Below, piece after piece: positions 10,761-22,729 of a stretch of 64,000 nt of DNA. Location: the NCBI RefSeq assembly GCF_964656455.1, contig NC_135718.1:131795966-131859965 (forward strand), in the 5' to 3' direction. Position 1 is the stretch's first letter; each line of letters begins with the position of its first letter. The position numbers were made by a program, and so were the translations under genes. Below the pieces are notes generated by a model. The model was not told the DNA's origin, ran no database searches, and saw only the letters and a list, made by a program, of their open reading frames with translations. The DNA is from Halichoerus grypus (lineage: Eukaryota > Chordata > Mammalia > Carnivora > Phocidae).

Positions 10761-12949
10761 TCCAGTTCATACCAAACCCCTTCTGAATGTTTAGTAGTGT
10801 CTGGTCCTCTCAAACACTGAGGAGGGCCCAGCACAAGGCTGGAGACTTGGGGGGCAGTGTCGCTGAGGGTCCATTAACCCGTGGGCCCTTTGCAAGAGGG
10901 CCTGAGGTCTGAGGGGAAATCTTGGGGTGACACGGAGAGGGGCGCTCCTGGCCAGGGCAGCAGACAGGCGTGAGGCTGCAGGGTGATGGGGGGTGGGGAT
11001 GCAGGTGGGGGGGGCAGGCCTGTGGCCAGGGCAGACGGGTGCAGTGGTGTCGGAGGGATCTGGGCCGTCTCTGAGCGGCCACAGCTGGCCCAGCCCAGAG
11101 GCTTGTGTGGAGAGATTCCCAGTGCAAGAATGGGGGTCCCTTGAAATGTCCTGAGAAGGGATCCCTGATACTGAGGACTGTCCCCACTGACTTGCTCTGG
11201 AGGACCAGGACAACGCTGACTTCTGCTTTTTATGTTAACTTATGTTAACACTGCATTTTCCAGTGCCCTTTTGTTTTTGTTTTGCTTTTGTTTGTACTGT
11301 CTCAGAACAAAATTATTTTAAAACTAAGAGCCACTTGTGTATTGCTTTGAAATGACTAGCTGGAGGCAGGTTGGTGAGACTGCAGATCACCCACCAGGAG
11401 CTGAGTGGGGTGAGGCGTTTGCCTGGCGGGGCAGGGCTGGGGCTGGCAGTGGAACGCTGACCGAGGGCTCCCTCTGCAGTGCTCTGCTTCAAGAACCCCA
11501 CTGAATCCTCATGGTAGCCCTGTGAGCTGGCTCGTTCCCCTTTTAGAGTTGAGGAGATTAACGCTCAGGGTCTTGCATGCAACTCTGGGCTGAAAGGGCC
11601 TGACGTTTCTGTATCAGACTCACAGCCTTCCAAACCCAAATAAATCTCTGTTTTAAGCTATTAGTTCATGGTACGTTGTTACAACAACTGGGAAACTAAT
11701 GCAGTCTGGGTGCTGAGGGTGGGCCCTAGCAGCCCTCCATCCTGGCGCGGGGGTCGCTCCTTGGAGAAGGACCCCTCTTACGGTTTGTCCCCATCATTTC
11801 TCCTTACGGTTGGCTTCTCTGTTTCCATAGGCCCCTCTTCCAGGACCTGGAGGCACATTTATTTTCCCCAGAGCATCCCCTGGGAAGGGGGCCAGGGGTT
11901 AGAGCTGCAAGGGAAGGGTGGAAACCGGAAAGGATAACAATTCTATTTTATAGATGACAACACTAAGGTCAAGAAATGCCAGTTCTCCCTAAGATACTCT
12001 GATTAGAACCTAGGAATGTTGTTCCCTGGTCTTTGCTGCCTCTGGTTGGGGAGATTCCTCATCCTATCTATCTCGTGGTGTCAGAGCTCCCTGCCCCCTC
12101 TTGGCCCCTGCGATGTGGGAATGTGAGTTGCCTGGAATCTGGTCCATTCTTCAAGCTCCCCAGAGCCTCCCTCACCAAGAAAACTTCCCTGACTGCTGTG
12201 GCTGGCAGGGATCTCTGTCCCCTGAACAGGCAGGCTTCCTGGACCTGTTGGGCAGTGAGGCCCTGCTCTGTGCTGTCTTACTCGTTAGTTATCTTTTCAC
12301 GCGTGTGTCCTGTCTGCCCAGGTAGCCTGACTTTCGCCGAGGTCCTGTCTCATCCCTCCTCACCCTCAGGCGTGGGGAGGTCTATGCGCAAGACATTGGA
12401 GTTGTTGCCAAAGATGGTGGTCCTGGCTGTTCAGGGAAGGCTGAGCCATCCCCGGGGGCCTGTGTGGTCCTGTGCCACCCAGGGGCCCTCTCCCTTTCTG
12501 TGTCCAGATTGAGCACTAGCTGAAGGCTGTGGAGGACAATGGCTTGGCCGCACCTCAAGATGAACTGTCTTGAGGGAGGGATGGCCTGTGGGGGTTACCC
12601 ACCAGGCCCCGGGGGAATGCCACCCTGCCTTTGGAATCTCCTGGAACTCTCCACAGGAGCACATCAGGCCTGCAGGCTACTGGCTGGGGCTGGTGGGGCT
12701 TGCTTCCGTGTTTGGAGAAGGGCATGGGGGCTCTGACTTCATCTCTGCTGGCCAAAAAGCCCTGGGCTTAGCATTTCCAGGGGCCTGGAAGTAGCAAGAT
12801 GTGTTCCAGTGGTTTTGCCACAGTCTGTGATTACACGGTCTGGTGGAACAAAGTCACTGGCGCTCAAACGTGCTTTTTATAAAATCCCCAAATACTCTTC
12901 CTGGAGTCTTCTGTTCCCTAGCTCTGTCCAGCTCAGCGTTGGGACTGTA

Positions 12950-12970
12950 AAAAAAAAAAAAAAAAAAAAC
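12950..12970 (+). repeat. Poly(A) tract
   Basis: About 20 consecutive A with no recognisable SINE body next to it. The flanking GT/GA-rich stretch (13003-13060) is simple sequence. Confidence 0.8.
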
Positions 12971-13302
12971 AACTTTCTGAGGTTTTGGTGCTGTTTTCAG
13001 GGGGCGTGTGTGTGTTTGTGTGTGTCAGAGAGAGCAGAGAGAGGGAGAGACAAACAGACAGAACATGAGAGAACGGGATGCACAGAGGGACATACAGAGC
13101 CTGGGTCAGCGGTACCAGGAGTTCAAAGAAGAGTCTGGAAGACCTCCTCCTATCTCGAGATGCTGTCCCATTTGTGAGTTGGCAGTAGCTCTTGCTTGCT
13201 GTAGTTTGGAGAGCTTCTAGTCCTTCCTTCTCTTCCTTGTTTCCCCTTCTCGGCATCCCTGGGGCATTGTTCGTCGCTCAGCACGCTGCCGATGCCATAC
13301 AG

Positions 13303-13568
13303 GTGCGGCCCCGGAGCGGAGGCCCGAACAGTGCTCCCTGTGCCGCCCCGGAGCGGAGGCCCGAACAGTGCTCCCTGTGCCGCCCCGGAGCGGAGGCCCG
13401 AACAGTGCTCCCTGTGCGGCCCCGGAGCGGAGGCCCGAACAGTGCTCCCTGTGCGGCCCCGGAGCGGAGGCCCGAACAGTGCTCCCTGTGCGGCCCGGGA
13501 GCGGAGGCCCGAACAGTGCTCCCTGTGCGGCCCCGGAGCGGAGGCCCGAACAGTGCTCCCTGTGCGGC
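13303..13568 (+). repeat. 37-bp GC-rich minisatellite, about 7.2 units
   Basis: GAACAGTGCTCCCTGTGC recurs at 13326, 13363, 13400, 13437, 13474, 13511 and 13548, exactly 37 bp apart. Units 2 and 3 share a GCCGCCCC variant and the sixth has CGGCCCGGGAGCGG, so the array has internal homogenised sub-blocks. Each unit has several CpGs. The unit has no stop codon in the forward frames, which creates long open frames of up to 219 codons. I judge these non-coding because the same array is open in other frames and on the other strand. Confidence 0.97.
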
Positions 13569-15094
13569 CTCTGGCCTCGGGACTGCCTTATCAAAGGCCC
13601 GGCATTTCTGGGCACTGCGAGCAAGGGACGCTTGGCCTGCGTATCCCCCTGTGCCGTTCACCCCACTCGGTGTGAGGCTGTCCTTGTGCCGGGCAGAGAG
13701 CTCCTACTGGGGGCTGGGGGCAGAAATGCATGTGGGCACTTGGAGGCATGGGGTGCCTACCTCAGACAATGGCTTCGCCAGTCCGTCCCCAGGTGAGGGG
13801 AAGGCTTCTATGGAGGAGAGTCAGGAAGGCCTACACAAGGGTGGGGTCTGAAGGAGGAGACGATGGTGGCCTTCGGGCAGGAGGCCGGTAAGCCGGAGAG
13901 CTTCTAAATGCCATCCTAGAAGGGTGGCCGAGGGCTTCAGACCATTGAGTCAGATGGTTGTGGGGTTCTGGAATCTCTGTGCGTCCCCGCATTTGTGAGG
14001 GTGCTCCCCTGCAGACATTCGTGGCAAAACCTGTGTGAGGAATGTGGCCCAGGTGCTCACCTTTGGGGGTGTAAAGGAAGAGGGCAGCTGGGGAGAGTGG
14101 AGGTCTCCCTCCAAAACTCCCCCAGAAGCGTGGGAGAAGAGGAGACCCACCCCTGGCCCAAGATGGAGTGCGCTACAGCAGCTTTCAAAAGAAGAGTCCA
14201 AACGGGCTCGCTTTTTGGAGCTCATTACCAGGAAGAAAAGGAGTGTCAGGAGCCTGAGCTCTTATCAGCCAAAAGCAGTCCCCAGGTTATCCCCAGGTTA
14301 TCCAAACAAGTGTGGGCTGTCGTGTCCCTGGCCACAAACCCTGCCCACAGCAGCCCATCCCCACGCACCTGGCTGCACATCAGGAGGCCAGTCCTCCCGA
14401 GACACTCCGCACCCTGCCCGGTGGGTCTTCTGCCTGAGCTGTGGCACCTCCAGGACAGGTGACCCCAGCTGGCCCAGCAGCTCTCTGTGGGAACCCTACC
14501 TCAAACCGGAACAAATCCGAGCATTTCGCCTGCTCAAGGACTTGCACGGATTTCTTTTGCTGCCAACCTTCGCTTCACTCCCCTCCTCCACAGCACACTC
14601 TTCCCTTGCCTGGCTGAGCTTCGCTGCGTCTTGTCCAAGAGGCCCTGCCACTGAGCTGTGTGTCATTGGGCAAACTCACTTACCCCTCTGAGCCCCGGTC
14701 TCCCCACCTCCAGAGTAGTTCCCAAGGCTCTTTTCAACCCTGGAGATTAAGTCCTGCCTCCATGGAAATGAACATTGTCTATGAAACATATGCTTTCCCC
14801 TGGGGCACCTGATGTGGGATGTTGTCTAGAGGCCCTTTCAGCTGGCTTAGAGAAGCCGCCTCCACATTTCTAGCTGGGGGAGGGTCAGAGACAGGAAACA
14901 GCCCTTCCGGTGGATGATAATGCCTCTGTCCCTGGAGGCACTTTTAATTTGTTAAGACCTGTTCTCCCCTGGAACCAGAAAGTTCCTCGTGCACCAGGCA
15001 GGGAAGCTATTACCTGTATTTTACAGGTTGGCAGAATGAGGCCCAGAAAAGTGAAGTCTTTCTCCAGGGATCCGTGACCCCTGGTGATTAATGT

Positions 15095-15260
15095 AAATTA
15101 ATAGAAAGAGCACCAGCCTGAAGTCAGATGATCTGACCTTGAGAAAGTCCCTAAGGTCCCTAGACCCCAATTTCCTGTCTGTGAAGTGGCAATAATAATG
15201 ATTACAAGGTCACACAAAATAATGGAGGTGAAAACAGTTTGCCAATGTGTAAACACGCGT
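15095..15260 (-). mobile_element. MIR, reverse orientation
   Basis: 'gagcaccagcctgaagtcagatgatctgacc...cccaatttcctgtctgtgaagtggcaataataatg' is the antisense MIR order. Confidence 0.7.
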
Positions 15261-15431
15261 TGTTAACTCTCACCATCCCTGGTGGCACCGAGCTGTTCTC
15301 CCACCCTCCACTTCTCTCCTGCACGTTCTTCCTTCCTGGAGCTAAACACAGTCTCCTGAGGTATTTCTCTGGCTGGAAGTAGACAGGATCCTACCTGACT
15401 CCTAACCCCCACGGTGGTTCTTTCCCTCCAG

Positions 15432-15553
15432 ACTGTAAATTCACCTGCCACCCAGAGTGCCGTCACCTGATCCAGCTGGACTGCAGTCGACAGGAAGGCC
15501 CATCCCAGGACAGGCCCTCTCCAGAAAGCACCCTCACTCCGATCTTCAGCCAG
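15432..15553 (+). CDS. RASSF5: RASSF5 NORE1A-type exon 2: second half of the C1 zinc finger
   Basis: Encodes 40 residues after a split codon (…CKFTCHPECRHLIQLDC… to IFSQ), corresponding to about residues 153-193 of 418-residue human NORE1A. It supplies the later C1 ligands: Cys-X4-Cys/His spacing CKFTCHPEC with the terminal Cys in QLDC. The first half of the finger is on the exon upstream of the window. Acceptor CTCCAG|ACTG and donor CAG|GTAGGC are good. The exon enters in phase needing one upstream base and leaves at a codon boundary, so it joins exon 3 at NVCKP. The tail after the finger (about 20 residues, Ser/Pro-rich) is linker. RAPL transcripts start downstream and omit this exon. The C1 domain is reported to bind lipids and to contact the RA domain intramolecularly (literature knowledge). 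Confidence 0.95.
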
Positions 15554-16129
15554 GTAGGCAGCAGAGCCCAAGGACCAGGCTGGGAACAGCTTCTGCTGGT
15601 ATCCTAGCCTCCACTTTCTTTGCTCGGGAGCTCTGGTCAGCAGGAGGAGGTATAAATATTCCATGCGTGCTGGATGCTGGGTCCCCTTCTGGCCAGACAC
15701 ACCTCTTTTCAAGGGAATGGGAAAATGGAACTGGAACAGTGACCCAGAGAAGTGTGTAGATATTCAGAAGTCCTCATTAGGTCTCTCCAAACACAGGGCC
15801 TGCTTTGGCCTAGGGTTCCAAGCCAGAGGTGTGGGTATAGGTGAGGGCAGGAAGGAGAGAAGGCTCCCGAAGGTCCTTTGAGGCCTCATAGCCCTGGGGC
15901 AGTGGGGATGTTAGCGCTGAGGCTCCTCAAGCATGTCATCCCGACTGCCAATCAGGCAGCCAAACAAGATTCAACTTCAGAAGGGCCAGGCAGATATTCT
16001 TTCCCTGTGATAAAGAACCAGAGGATTGATGCCCAAAGCAGCTTTGGTTCTGGGTTTTGCCAAGGCACTTGAACCAGGATGTGTCCAAACTTTGAGGTCG
16101 AGGATTTGGAATGGAGACAGGAGAACATT

Positions 16130-16700
16130 TTCTGATTCTTGCATTGAACAAGCATTTATTGAGTATCCCCTGGGTGCCGAGCACTGGGGAGAGTGGGGAT
16201 CATAAATAATACATCACAGTTCTTATCCACAGAGAGCTTATATCCTGGCGGGGTGGGGGGGAGGGGGGTGGGCAGAATACAACCAAATAGTATATACCCT
16301 GATGCATGTTGCAATAAAAGTATGAATCAAGTGTTTTGAGTACAGGAGGCAATTGGTTCTGTTGGGAGAAATCAGGGAAGACTTCCCAGAGGAGGTGACA
16401 TTTGATCTGATCCTTAATGTATGAGTCCACGGTTGCTGGTCAAGGAAGTAAGGAGGGTCTCCAGATATCATTCATTTATTCATTTAGCAAATATGTTTTG
16501 AAGGTTGACCATGTGCCAGGCCCAGGGATGCCAAGGACTTCGTGATGAAGGGAACAGACATGGCCCCTGGCCTCCCTGTGCTTGCAGCAGAGTAGGAGAA
16601 TGAGACTTTTAAACAAATAAGCCTCGTATTTATGAGGAAAAAGCTCAGGTGCTCAGGGTGCTGTGAGAGACAATCTAGGTGCTGAATGACTGGTTATTTT
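16130..16700 (+). mobile_element. Ancient interspersed repeat fragments (MIR/L2 age)
   Basis: Two copies of the motif 'caagcatttattgagtatcccctgggtgccgagcactgggg' / 'atttagcaaatatgttttgaaggttgaccatgtgccaggccc', each followed by 'cagagagcttatatcctgg'-like text. Family not assigned with certainty. Confidence 0.5.
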
Positions 16701-17111
16701 CTGAAGAGAATACCAGTGGCCCTGGGAAATCCCAAGCCAGCCCCAATGCCCAAGACTAGCCATCCACAGTAGTCACCAGATTTGCCTATGGGTGTTAACA
16801 GCCTTCTTGCGATTCCCCTCACCCCTTTTTCTCCCACTAGGAAAGCATTGCTAGAAAGCAAATATCATGTATGGTTTTATAAGAATGAGATTGAATCGAT
16901 CCTAAGATATATATTTAAAAAATTCTGTGCATCTTCCACATACTTTGGAATAGTAACTGTTTATAGCGTAGCCTGAATGTAAGCAGGCCTCTTGGGAGGG
17001 CCTTGCCCTACGAGGGGTGAGGAGGAAAGGGAGACAAATCTGACCTCCCAAACCCTAGTGGATGATGCAGAATTTTGCTGAACGTTTGCCTTATAAGACA
17101 GAGGTCACAGA

Positions 17112-17315
17112 GCACACCGTACAGCAACATTTCCTAAAACGTCAGCTTCTGGAGACATTTTTCGTAGTCACAACTGGGGTGATGCTACTGGCATCTGGTG
17201 GGGGAAGCCAGGGCTGCTGCTGAACGCTCTCCATGACACAGGACAGGCCCCCACAACAAAGAATTATCTGGCCCAAAATGTCAACAGTGCGGAGGTTGAG
17301 AAATCCTGCCCCGGA
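17112..17315 (+). mobile_element. hAT-Charlie MITE (MER5/MER20 group)
   Basis: 'ctggagacatttttcgtagtcacaactggggtgatgctactggcatctggtggg' and 'ccccacaacaaagaattatctggcccaaaatgtcaacagtgcggaggttgagaaatcctg' follow the consensus of this non-autonomous DNA transposon closely. Confidence 0.85.
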
Positions 17316-18879
17316 GCAGGTTAGCGGCGCGGGTGTGGTGGGCAGAAGGCTCCAGGGCAGGCCCTGGAGTTTGCTCTACACCTCGTCTCCCGCTCGGGAT
17401 GTCAACAGCGAACAGGGGCTTCCAAGTCTGAGTATTTGGAAGCAGAGTGGCCCCTTTTCCTCTGTTGGGAAGAGGACTCAACCTCAGAACCCTCTGGCAA
17501 GCTGAATCAAGGCTGTGTCCAGAGTAGACCCACCACTGAACTATAGAAGGAGCCATACAGAACCACATGGAAGGATCCAAGAGTCCTACGTGGGTGCTGA
17601 CCGGCCCCCAGCTGCGAATGGCCCTGAGTGGGGTTCGCTCCCTGCCGGCTGGGTCAGGCTGTTATGTTTGCCTTGGACAGGACTGACTGCATGCTTCAGC
17701 ACAGCTAGGGCAGGACCTAGCCTTCTATCAATAAAACCTGGGCCCTGCTCCAGGCTCACTCCCCTTTTCTAAAAAGCTTGTTTGTGCTGATTTCCGCCTT
17801 GACTTGATTTTCAGTTAAATACCAGGATGGAGCTTTCTTTCACCTTGACACGGTCACCCGGGCTGAGCTAGCTTCATGAGCCAGTGCCATCTTCCTGGGG
17901 GGATTTGCTGTGACCCCCTCTGAGCTCAGCTAGTTTGGGGTGCATAAGGCTGCTGGGCGGTCTCAGCTTGGTGTCCTTTCTCTTCTTGACTCTTTTAGGA
18001 AAAGAAAAATCACTGATTTTCCTCCATCCAGAGGAGACCACTGTTCGTTAACATTTTCATATTTTCCTCCTGTACATCCATACATTTTTCAAAACATGGT
18101 TGAGATTCCCCCCGTAGATAAGTTTTTGGCCTCCACCTTTGAAAAGGAGTAATCCCAGGTTCTGGCTGTCTTCTCTCTGCCAAGCTGGAGGGAGGCACGG
18201 AGGGAGGGAGAGGGGGCAGAGATGGACTCAGAGCCCCCACGCGCAAACTCACAAGGCCGTGTGGGAGACACCCACAGAGAAACTGAGGAAGGGCAGCTGC
18301 CTGTGCTTTCTCCAGCACAGAACTGGTGCTTTTAGAGTCTCTTCTTGGAGATCTCTAAGGTCTGTGACATGTGACTTTTTCCTTAGGCACCTCGCAAAAC
18401 TCCTTCACATGCACCCCAGATCCCTTCTTCATGTGAAGCCTGATTCCTAGAGAACATCGTTGGCATTGGCCGAACACCACGATAAATGGCCAGCATAGCT
18501 GTAGTTCCTTTATGGGACACTTACATCCCAAAGACCTTACACTTCAGGTGGTCTTAAAGTTGCTCCTCTGGTGGAAAAAAACAAAGCAAAACAAAACAAA
18601 AACCCTCAGGGACTCCCCAGTGCCCTCGTAATGTCCTGCGAGTTTGCCAGTTTGGTCTACGCCTTTCATTGCCTTTGGGGAAGCGGCCCCCGCAGTGGAA
18701 GGTCTTGGCCCCAACTGTTGATTCTCACAACCCAGGGCAGCCCAGGGGGTTCCTGGCAGCTCTGCTTCTGTCTTGGTACATCGGATGTGCAGAGGACGAG
18801 CAAAATCGTAAGCACTCTTCCTTCCACTCAAAGCACTTACAGCCCGGGGTTAAGTCGGCTGGTGTCTGTCTGGCGAAGG

Positions 18880-18930
18880 TTCCTTCCCCCTTCCCCCTGC
18901 CCCCTTCCCCCTTCCCCCTGCCCCTTCAGG
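18880..18930 (+). repeat. C/T-rich simple repeat (CCCCCTTC/CCCCTG)
   Basis: Tandem CCCCCTTCCCCCTGCC-type units, imperfect, purine-poor on the + strand. Confidence 0.75.
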
Positions 18931-19212
18931 AGCGGGGCACCTGGAAGCCAGCCTCCCTGGTCCTGGCTGCTTCTGGCCAGACAGCCCGGCCCCTCCCTCA
19001 GCAGTTCCCAAACCTCACTCAGGTACTTTCCACACCTGGAAGCCTGGCCATACCCATGTTCCACCTGCGCTACTATTTACCTAACATTTCTCTTTAAATA
19101 GATTCATTTTATTAAACTTAAATAAAACGTGTGTTAAAGGAAATTTTGAAAACCCCCGAATCACTGGTTTGACGTACGGAGGATTTTTTTATTCGGTTAA
19201 TACTTAATCTTT

Positions 19213-19411
19213 TTTTTTTTTTTTTTAAGATTTTATTTATTCATTTGAGACACAGAGATAGAGAGCATGAGCAGGGGGAGCGGCAGAGGCAGAGGGAGAA
19301 GCAGGCTCCCCGCCGAGCCAGGAGCCCGATGCGGGGCTCGATCCCAGGATCCTGGGATCATAACCCTAGCCGAAGGCAGACACCCGACCATCTGAGCCAC
19401 CCAGGCGCCCC
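19213..19411 (-). mobile_element. CAN-SINE, reverse
   Basis: Poly(T)-AAGATTTTATTTATTC, body 'aggagcccgatgcggggctcgatcccagg', ending CCACCCAGGCGCCCC. Target duplications AATACTTAATCTT lie at about 19199-19211 and 19412-19424. Confidence 0.95.
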
Positions 19412-19789
19412 AATACTTAATCTTTAAAATGAAAAGAACAGTGTGTTTCTAAGGACTGCCTCAGATTCCTTCCACATATATCTATTGAGCCAGGCACGGC
19501 TCTAAAATTGTTTCAGATGCCGTCAGCGGGAAATGCTGCGAACAGAGGCTAGTGTCTTAGGTCATCGGTGCTTCGATGACCAGGGCCCTGGGTCCAGCCG
19601 CTGCCTAAGGCTCACTGTGAGCAGTGGAGAGAGCCCAGGTAGCTGGGAAGAAAATTCCAGCTGTCCAAGCCAATGCTAAGGCACTCATCCAAAGGAGAGC
19701 TGGATCCGTATGTACGGTAGGGAATAGTGCGAAGTGAGAACAAGTCCCCCCACGGTACTTACAGGACAAGCCTATCTGTATTTTGTGCA

Positions 19790-19796
19790 TGTACGT

Positions 19797-19829
<33 letters not shown>
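19790..19829 (+). repeat. (GT)n microsatellite with ACGTACGT head
   Basis: TACGTACGT followed by about 15 uninterrupted GT units. Likely length-polymorphic. Confidence 0.9.
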
Positions 19830-19830
<1 letters not shown>

Positions 19831-20044
19831 GTGCAGAGCGAGGGCTTGGACGCCACCCGGCAAGCTACTGAAGAGATTTCACCTTGGGGGGTAGGAGTCC
19901 AAAGGGGTAGAGTTAGACAACTTTCAGCTGTTGCTGTTTGCATCAGTGCTGTTTGAATAACTGATGCTCTCATATGTTTCCAGGGTAGATTTTTTTTTTT
20001 AAAGCAATAAATATTTTCTTAAAGAAAGCAAAGAGCTTCTCAGT

Positions 20045-20180
20045 GGTAGAAGAGCTAGGTTCTGATCCAGACTGTGTAGACAACGTACTGGTTATGGGAC
20101 CCAGGGCAAGCCTCCTGGTTCTCTGGGCCTTGGGTTTCTCCTCTGAGAAGTGGGTGGTGTGCTGGGTGGTCGCGAGGCTC
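20045..20180 (-). mobile_element. MIR, reverse orientation
   Basis: 'agctaggttctgatccagactgtg...gggcaagcctcctggttctctgggccttgggtttctcc' is a diverged antisense MIR. Confidence 0.5.
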
Positions 20181-20617
20181 CGCAGGGAAGATGCGTGTGA
20201 GAGCGTGTGCAGACCAAGGCCTGCGTATCACCAGGAGGCAGGCCAGGGCTGTCTCTGCTGCCTCCAGTGGCCTACTGGAGTGTTTATCCTGTCCTCCCTG
20301 GGATGAAAACCCGCAGCGGCTTCCCAAGGCCCCCGAGATCAATCCAAATCTGGACTAGCACAGAAATCCTTCATGATCTGGCTCTGCCAACTCTCCGAAA
20401 TACTAGAAAGATGGGCTACGTCCTGGACATAAGACCAGGACACCATGACTTTGTGGTCGGCAGGCCCTTTTTGCTCCAAGACTTACAATTATGGATTGCT
20501 CCCCACTATAGACAGAAAGACCAAGACCCTGTCCCCACGCACCAAAGGGACAGACAGGCGGCTTCCCAAGCTCCAGGGTGGGTCAGCCGCCCAGGGTGCT
20601 GGCTGCTACGTCTCTGA

Positions 20618-20637
20618 CCCCCCCCCCCCCCCCCCCC
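20618..20637 (+). repeat. Poly(C) run, 20 bases
   Basis: Twenty consecutive C followed by GCCCCG. Length in the assembly may be uncertain. Confidence 0.9.
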
Positions 20638-21079
20638 GCCCCGACCCTCTGCTGTCACTCCTTAGCAGGGCCCCGGCTGGAATCACCCCCGTCAGCCCCT
20701 GCAGCCGCTGCGTGGTGGTGACTCAGCTGGCGTGGAGAGCCGAGTTTCCTGGCTCCTGGCCCCGTGCTCCCTCCCGCAGGCGCGCCACCGACTCTCTATA
20801 CCCAGGTCTCTGCCTTTCCAGAACCCTGGCCACTCCTGCCCCAACCCTCGGCCCAAAGGCCCCGTGCTGAACCCAGAACTTCCACACGGGGGAGCCAGAA
20901 GCAAGCCGGGAGAGCCTGGGGGGGCGGGGTCTGTCCCTGCGCCGCTCCCTAGCACACCCTATTGACGGACACCTGCAGCCTTCTCCGCGGATTCGGGTCC
21001 AAGGTCTCCTCAGAAATGCTCGACAAGGGTGTATCACATTGGATTGTGACTGATAACAACAGTAGTTCACATCTGTTAA

Positions 21080-21670
21080 GGCACACCGTGTGTTCTACTT
21101 CTTTTATCAGTTATTGAAGGACAGGTATTGAAATGTCCAACAATAATTGTGAATTAGCCCATTTCTCCTTACTGTTCTATCTTGCTGAATTTTGAAGCTC
21201 CATTATTCAGTACATAAACATTTAGGATTATTATGTTCTCTTGATTAATTGACCTCTTATCATGATGAAATAACCTTCTTTATCCCTGGTAATATTCTTG
21301 GCTCTGAAATCTACTTTGTCTGATACTAATATAAGCCACTCCAGCTTTCTTTTGATTACCCCGAGCATGATATTTATTAATCTATCCTTTTACTTTTATG
21401 CTATTTGTGTCTTTATATTTAAAACTCATTTCCTGTAGACAGCAAATAGTTGGATCTTGTTTATTTTAAAATCCAATTGGATCATCTCTGCCCTTTAATT
21501 GGGTTATTTAGATCATTTGCATTTCATGTGATTATTGGTATAATTAGATTTGAAGTCTATCATCTTTCTCTTTTTTTCTGTCTGTCCTTTCTGTTCTTTG
21601 TTCCTTTCCCCCCCACCCCGTCTTATTTTGGATTAATTGAATGTATTTTATGATTCCATTTTATCTCATT
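21080..21670 (-). mobile_element. L1 ORF2 fragment, antisense
   Basis: 'ctttgtctgatactaatataagccactccagctttcttttgatta', 'tttcctgtagacagcaaatagttggatcttg' and 'tgccctttaattgggttatttagatcatttgcatttcatgtgatt' are the familiar antisense of L1 ORF2. No open frame remains. Confidence 0.85.
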
Positions 21671-22729
21671 TGTTGCCAGCCCACCCACATGTGCCAAAGG
21701 CAGGAGCCAGTCCCCAGCTGTCCTGCTCCATCCCGGCTGCATTTGAGACAGCCGCTCCACCTTCCACAGACTTCCTTCCACGCTCTAGAAGCCAGAAGTG
21801 CTGGCCAAGGCTGTCAGTGATGCATCTCCACTAGACAGCCACCTCTCACAGGAGCTGCCCCAAGGCGTCTCTGACCAGCTCAGGCCAACCCACGGAGCTT
21901 GTTTCCGATTGGCAGAGCCGAAAGGCTTTCCAACGAGGAGGCACCTGAGAACCTGGCTCTGAGGAGGGACAGAGCTCTAGAGCTTATTTCTTTCGTAATC
22001 CTTAAGTACCCGAGACCTTTCCCAGTGTTCCTCACAACCCCACCCCTTACTGCTACCCGCGAAACAGTGGCTGCCCGACAAGTCCTCTGGATGGGCCAGG
22101 TCAGTCCTGAGTCTCTCTGAGGAAGAAGCGAGGTCTCTTCTATGTGTCATAGCGGGTGAGTTGTTCGTGTCTCACGCCGGTGACCACACTGACCTGGCTA
22201 ACGGGTCTTGCCTGGAGAGGGGCAGATGAGGGATGGGGATTGTTGGTCAGAAACATCTTTTGTGATTCTCTAGTCTGACGAGAGGAGGCCAATTAGAAGG
22301 TAGTCTCCCTGTGCCTGAGTCAGACCTGGCAGGAGCTCTTCAGGACCCGTGCCTCTTGGTCTGGGCTAATTTCACTGCATTTGGGGTTTTTAAGTGGAAG
22401 GGTCCTATCAAAGCTGTTAGCCTAGCAGCCAAGCAACAGAAGTGCTGGGTGGGCTAGAAGCCGCGAGAAAGTCAATCTCCTGCGAGTCTAACCTAAGTGT
22501 TGTGTAGCCACTCACCTTTTATGACAGGAAGTCGTCTGGGGAGAAATTGAGCTCTCGGCTCTGCGCAGCTGGTATAATGCTGTCAAAGGATGCTCTCGGG
22601 ATGGAGAGTGGAATTCTTAAGGTTCAACCCCCTCCCCCCCCCCAGGACATCTGGGAAAGGTTGCCTCTGGAAAGCATGGGGAAGGTGGGGGCGATCCGGT
22701 CATGATTGGTGAATATGTGTCAGGAAGAG

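Larger units (their letters stand above)
1..15431 (+). other. RASSF5: RASSF5 intron 1 (3' part)
   Basis: Apart from the candidate exon at 993-1149 I find no exon here. The stretch holds two tandem CAN-SINEs (3.9-4.4 kb), a MIR split by a CAN-SINE (7.5-8.0 kb), an old L1 (8.9-9.5 kb), a possible further old L1 (9.7-10.2 kb), MIR fragments, and a 37-bp minisatellite (13.3-13.6 kb). Roughly 4.4-7.4 kb and 12-15 kb are otherwise unremarkable single-copy DNA. The intron ends with a pyrimidine tract and CAG before 15432. Confidence 0.85.

Noticed and set aside
13326..13343. Steroid-receptor-like half site in each minisatellite unit (GAACAGTGCTC)
   Set aside because: The second half site does not match the TGTNC requirement, so no full response element is present.
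13192..13851. A 219-codon forward open frame across the minisatellite
   Set aside because: It exists because the 37-bp unit lacks stops; the same array is open in other frames and strands, and its edges have no splice or family support.
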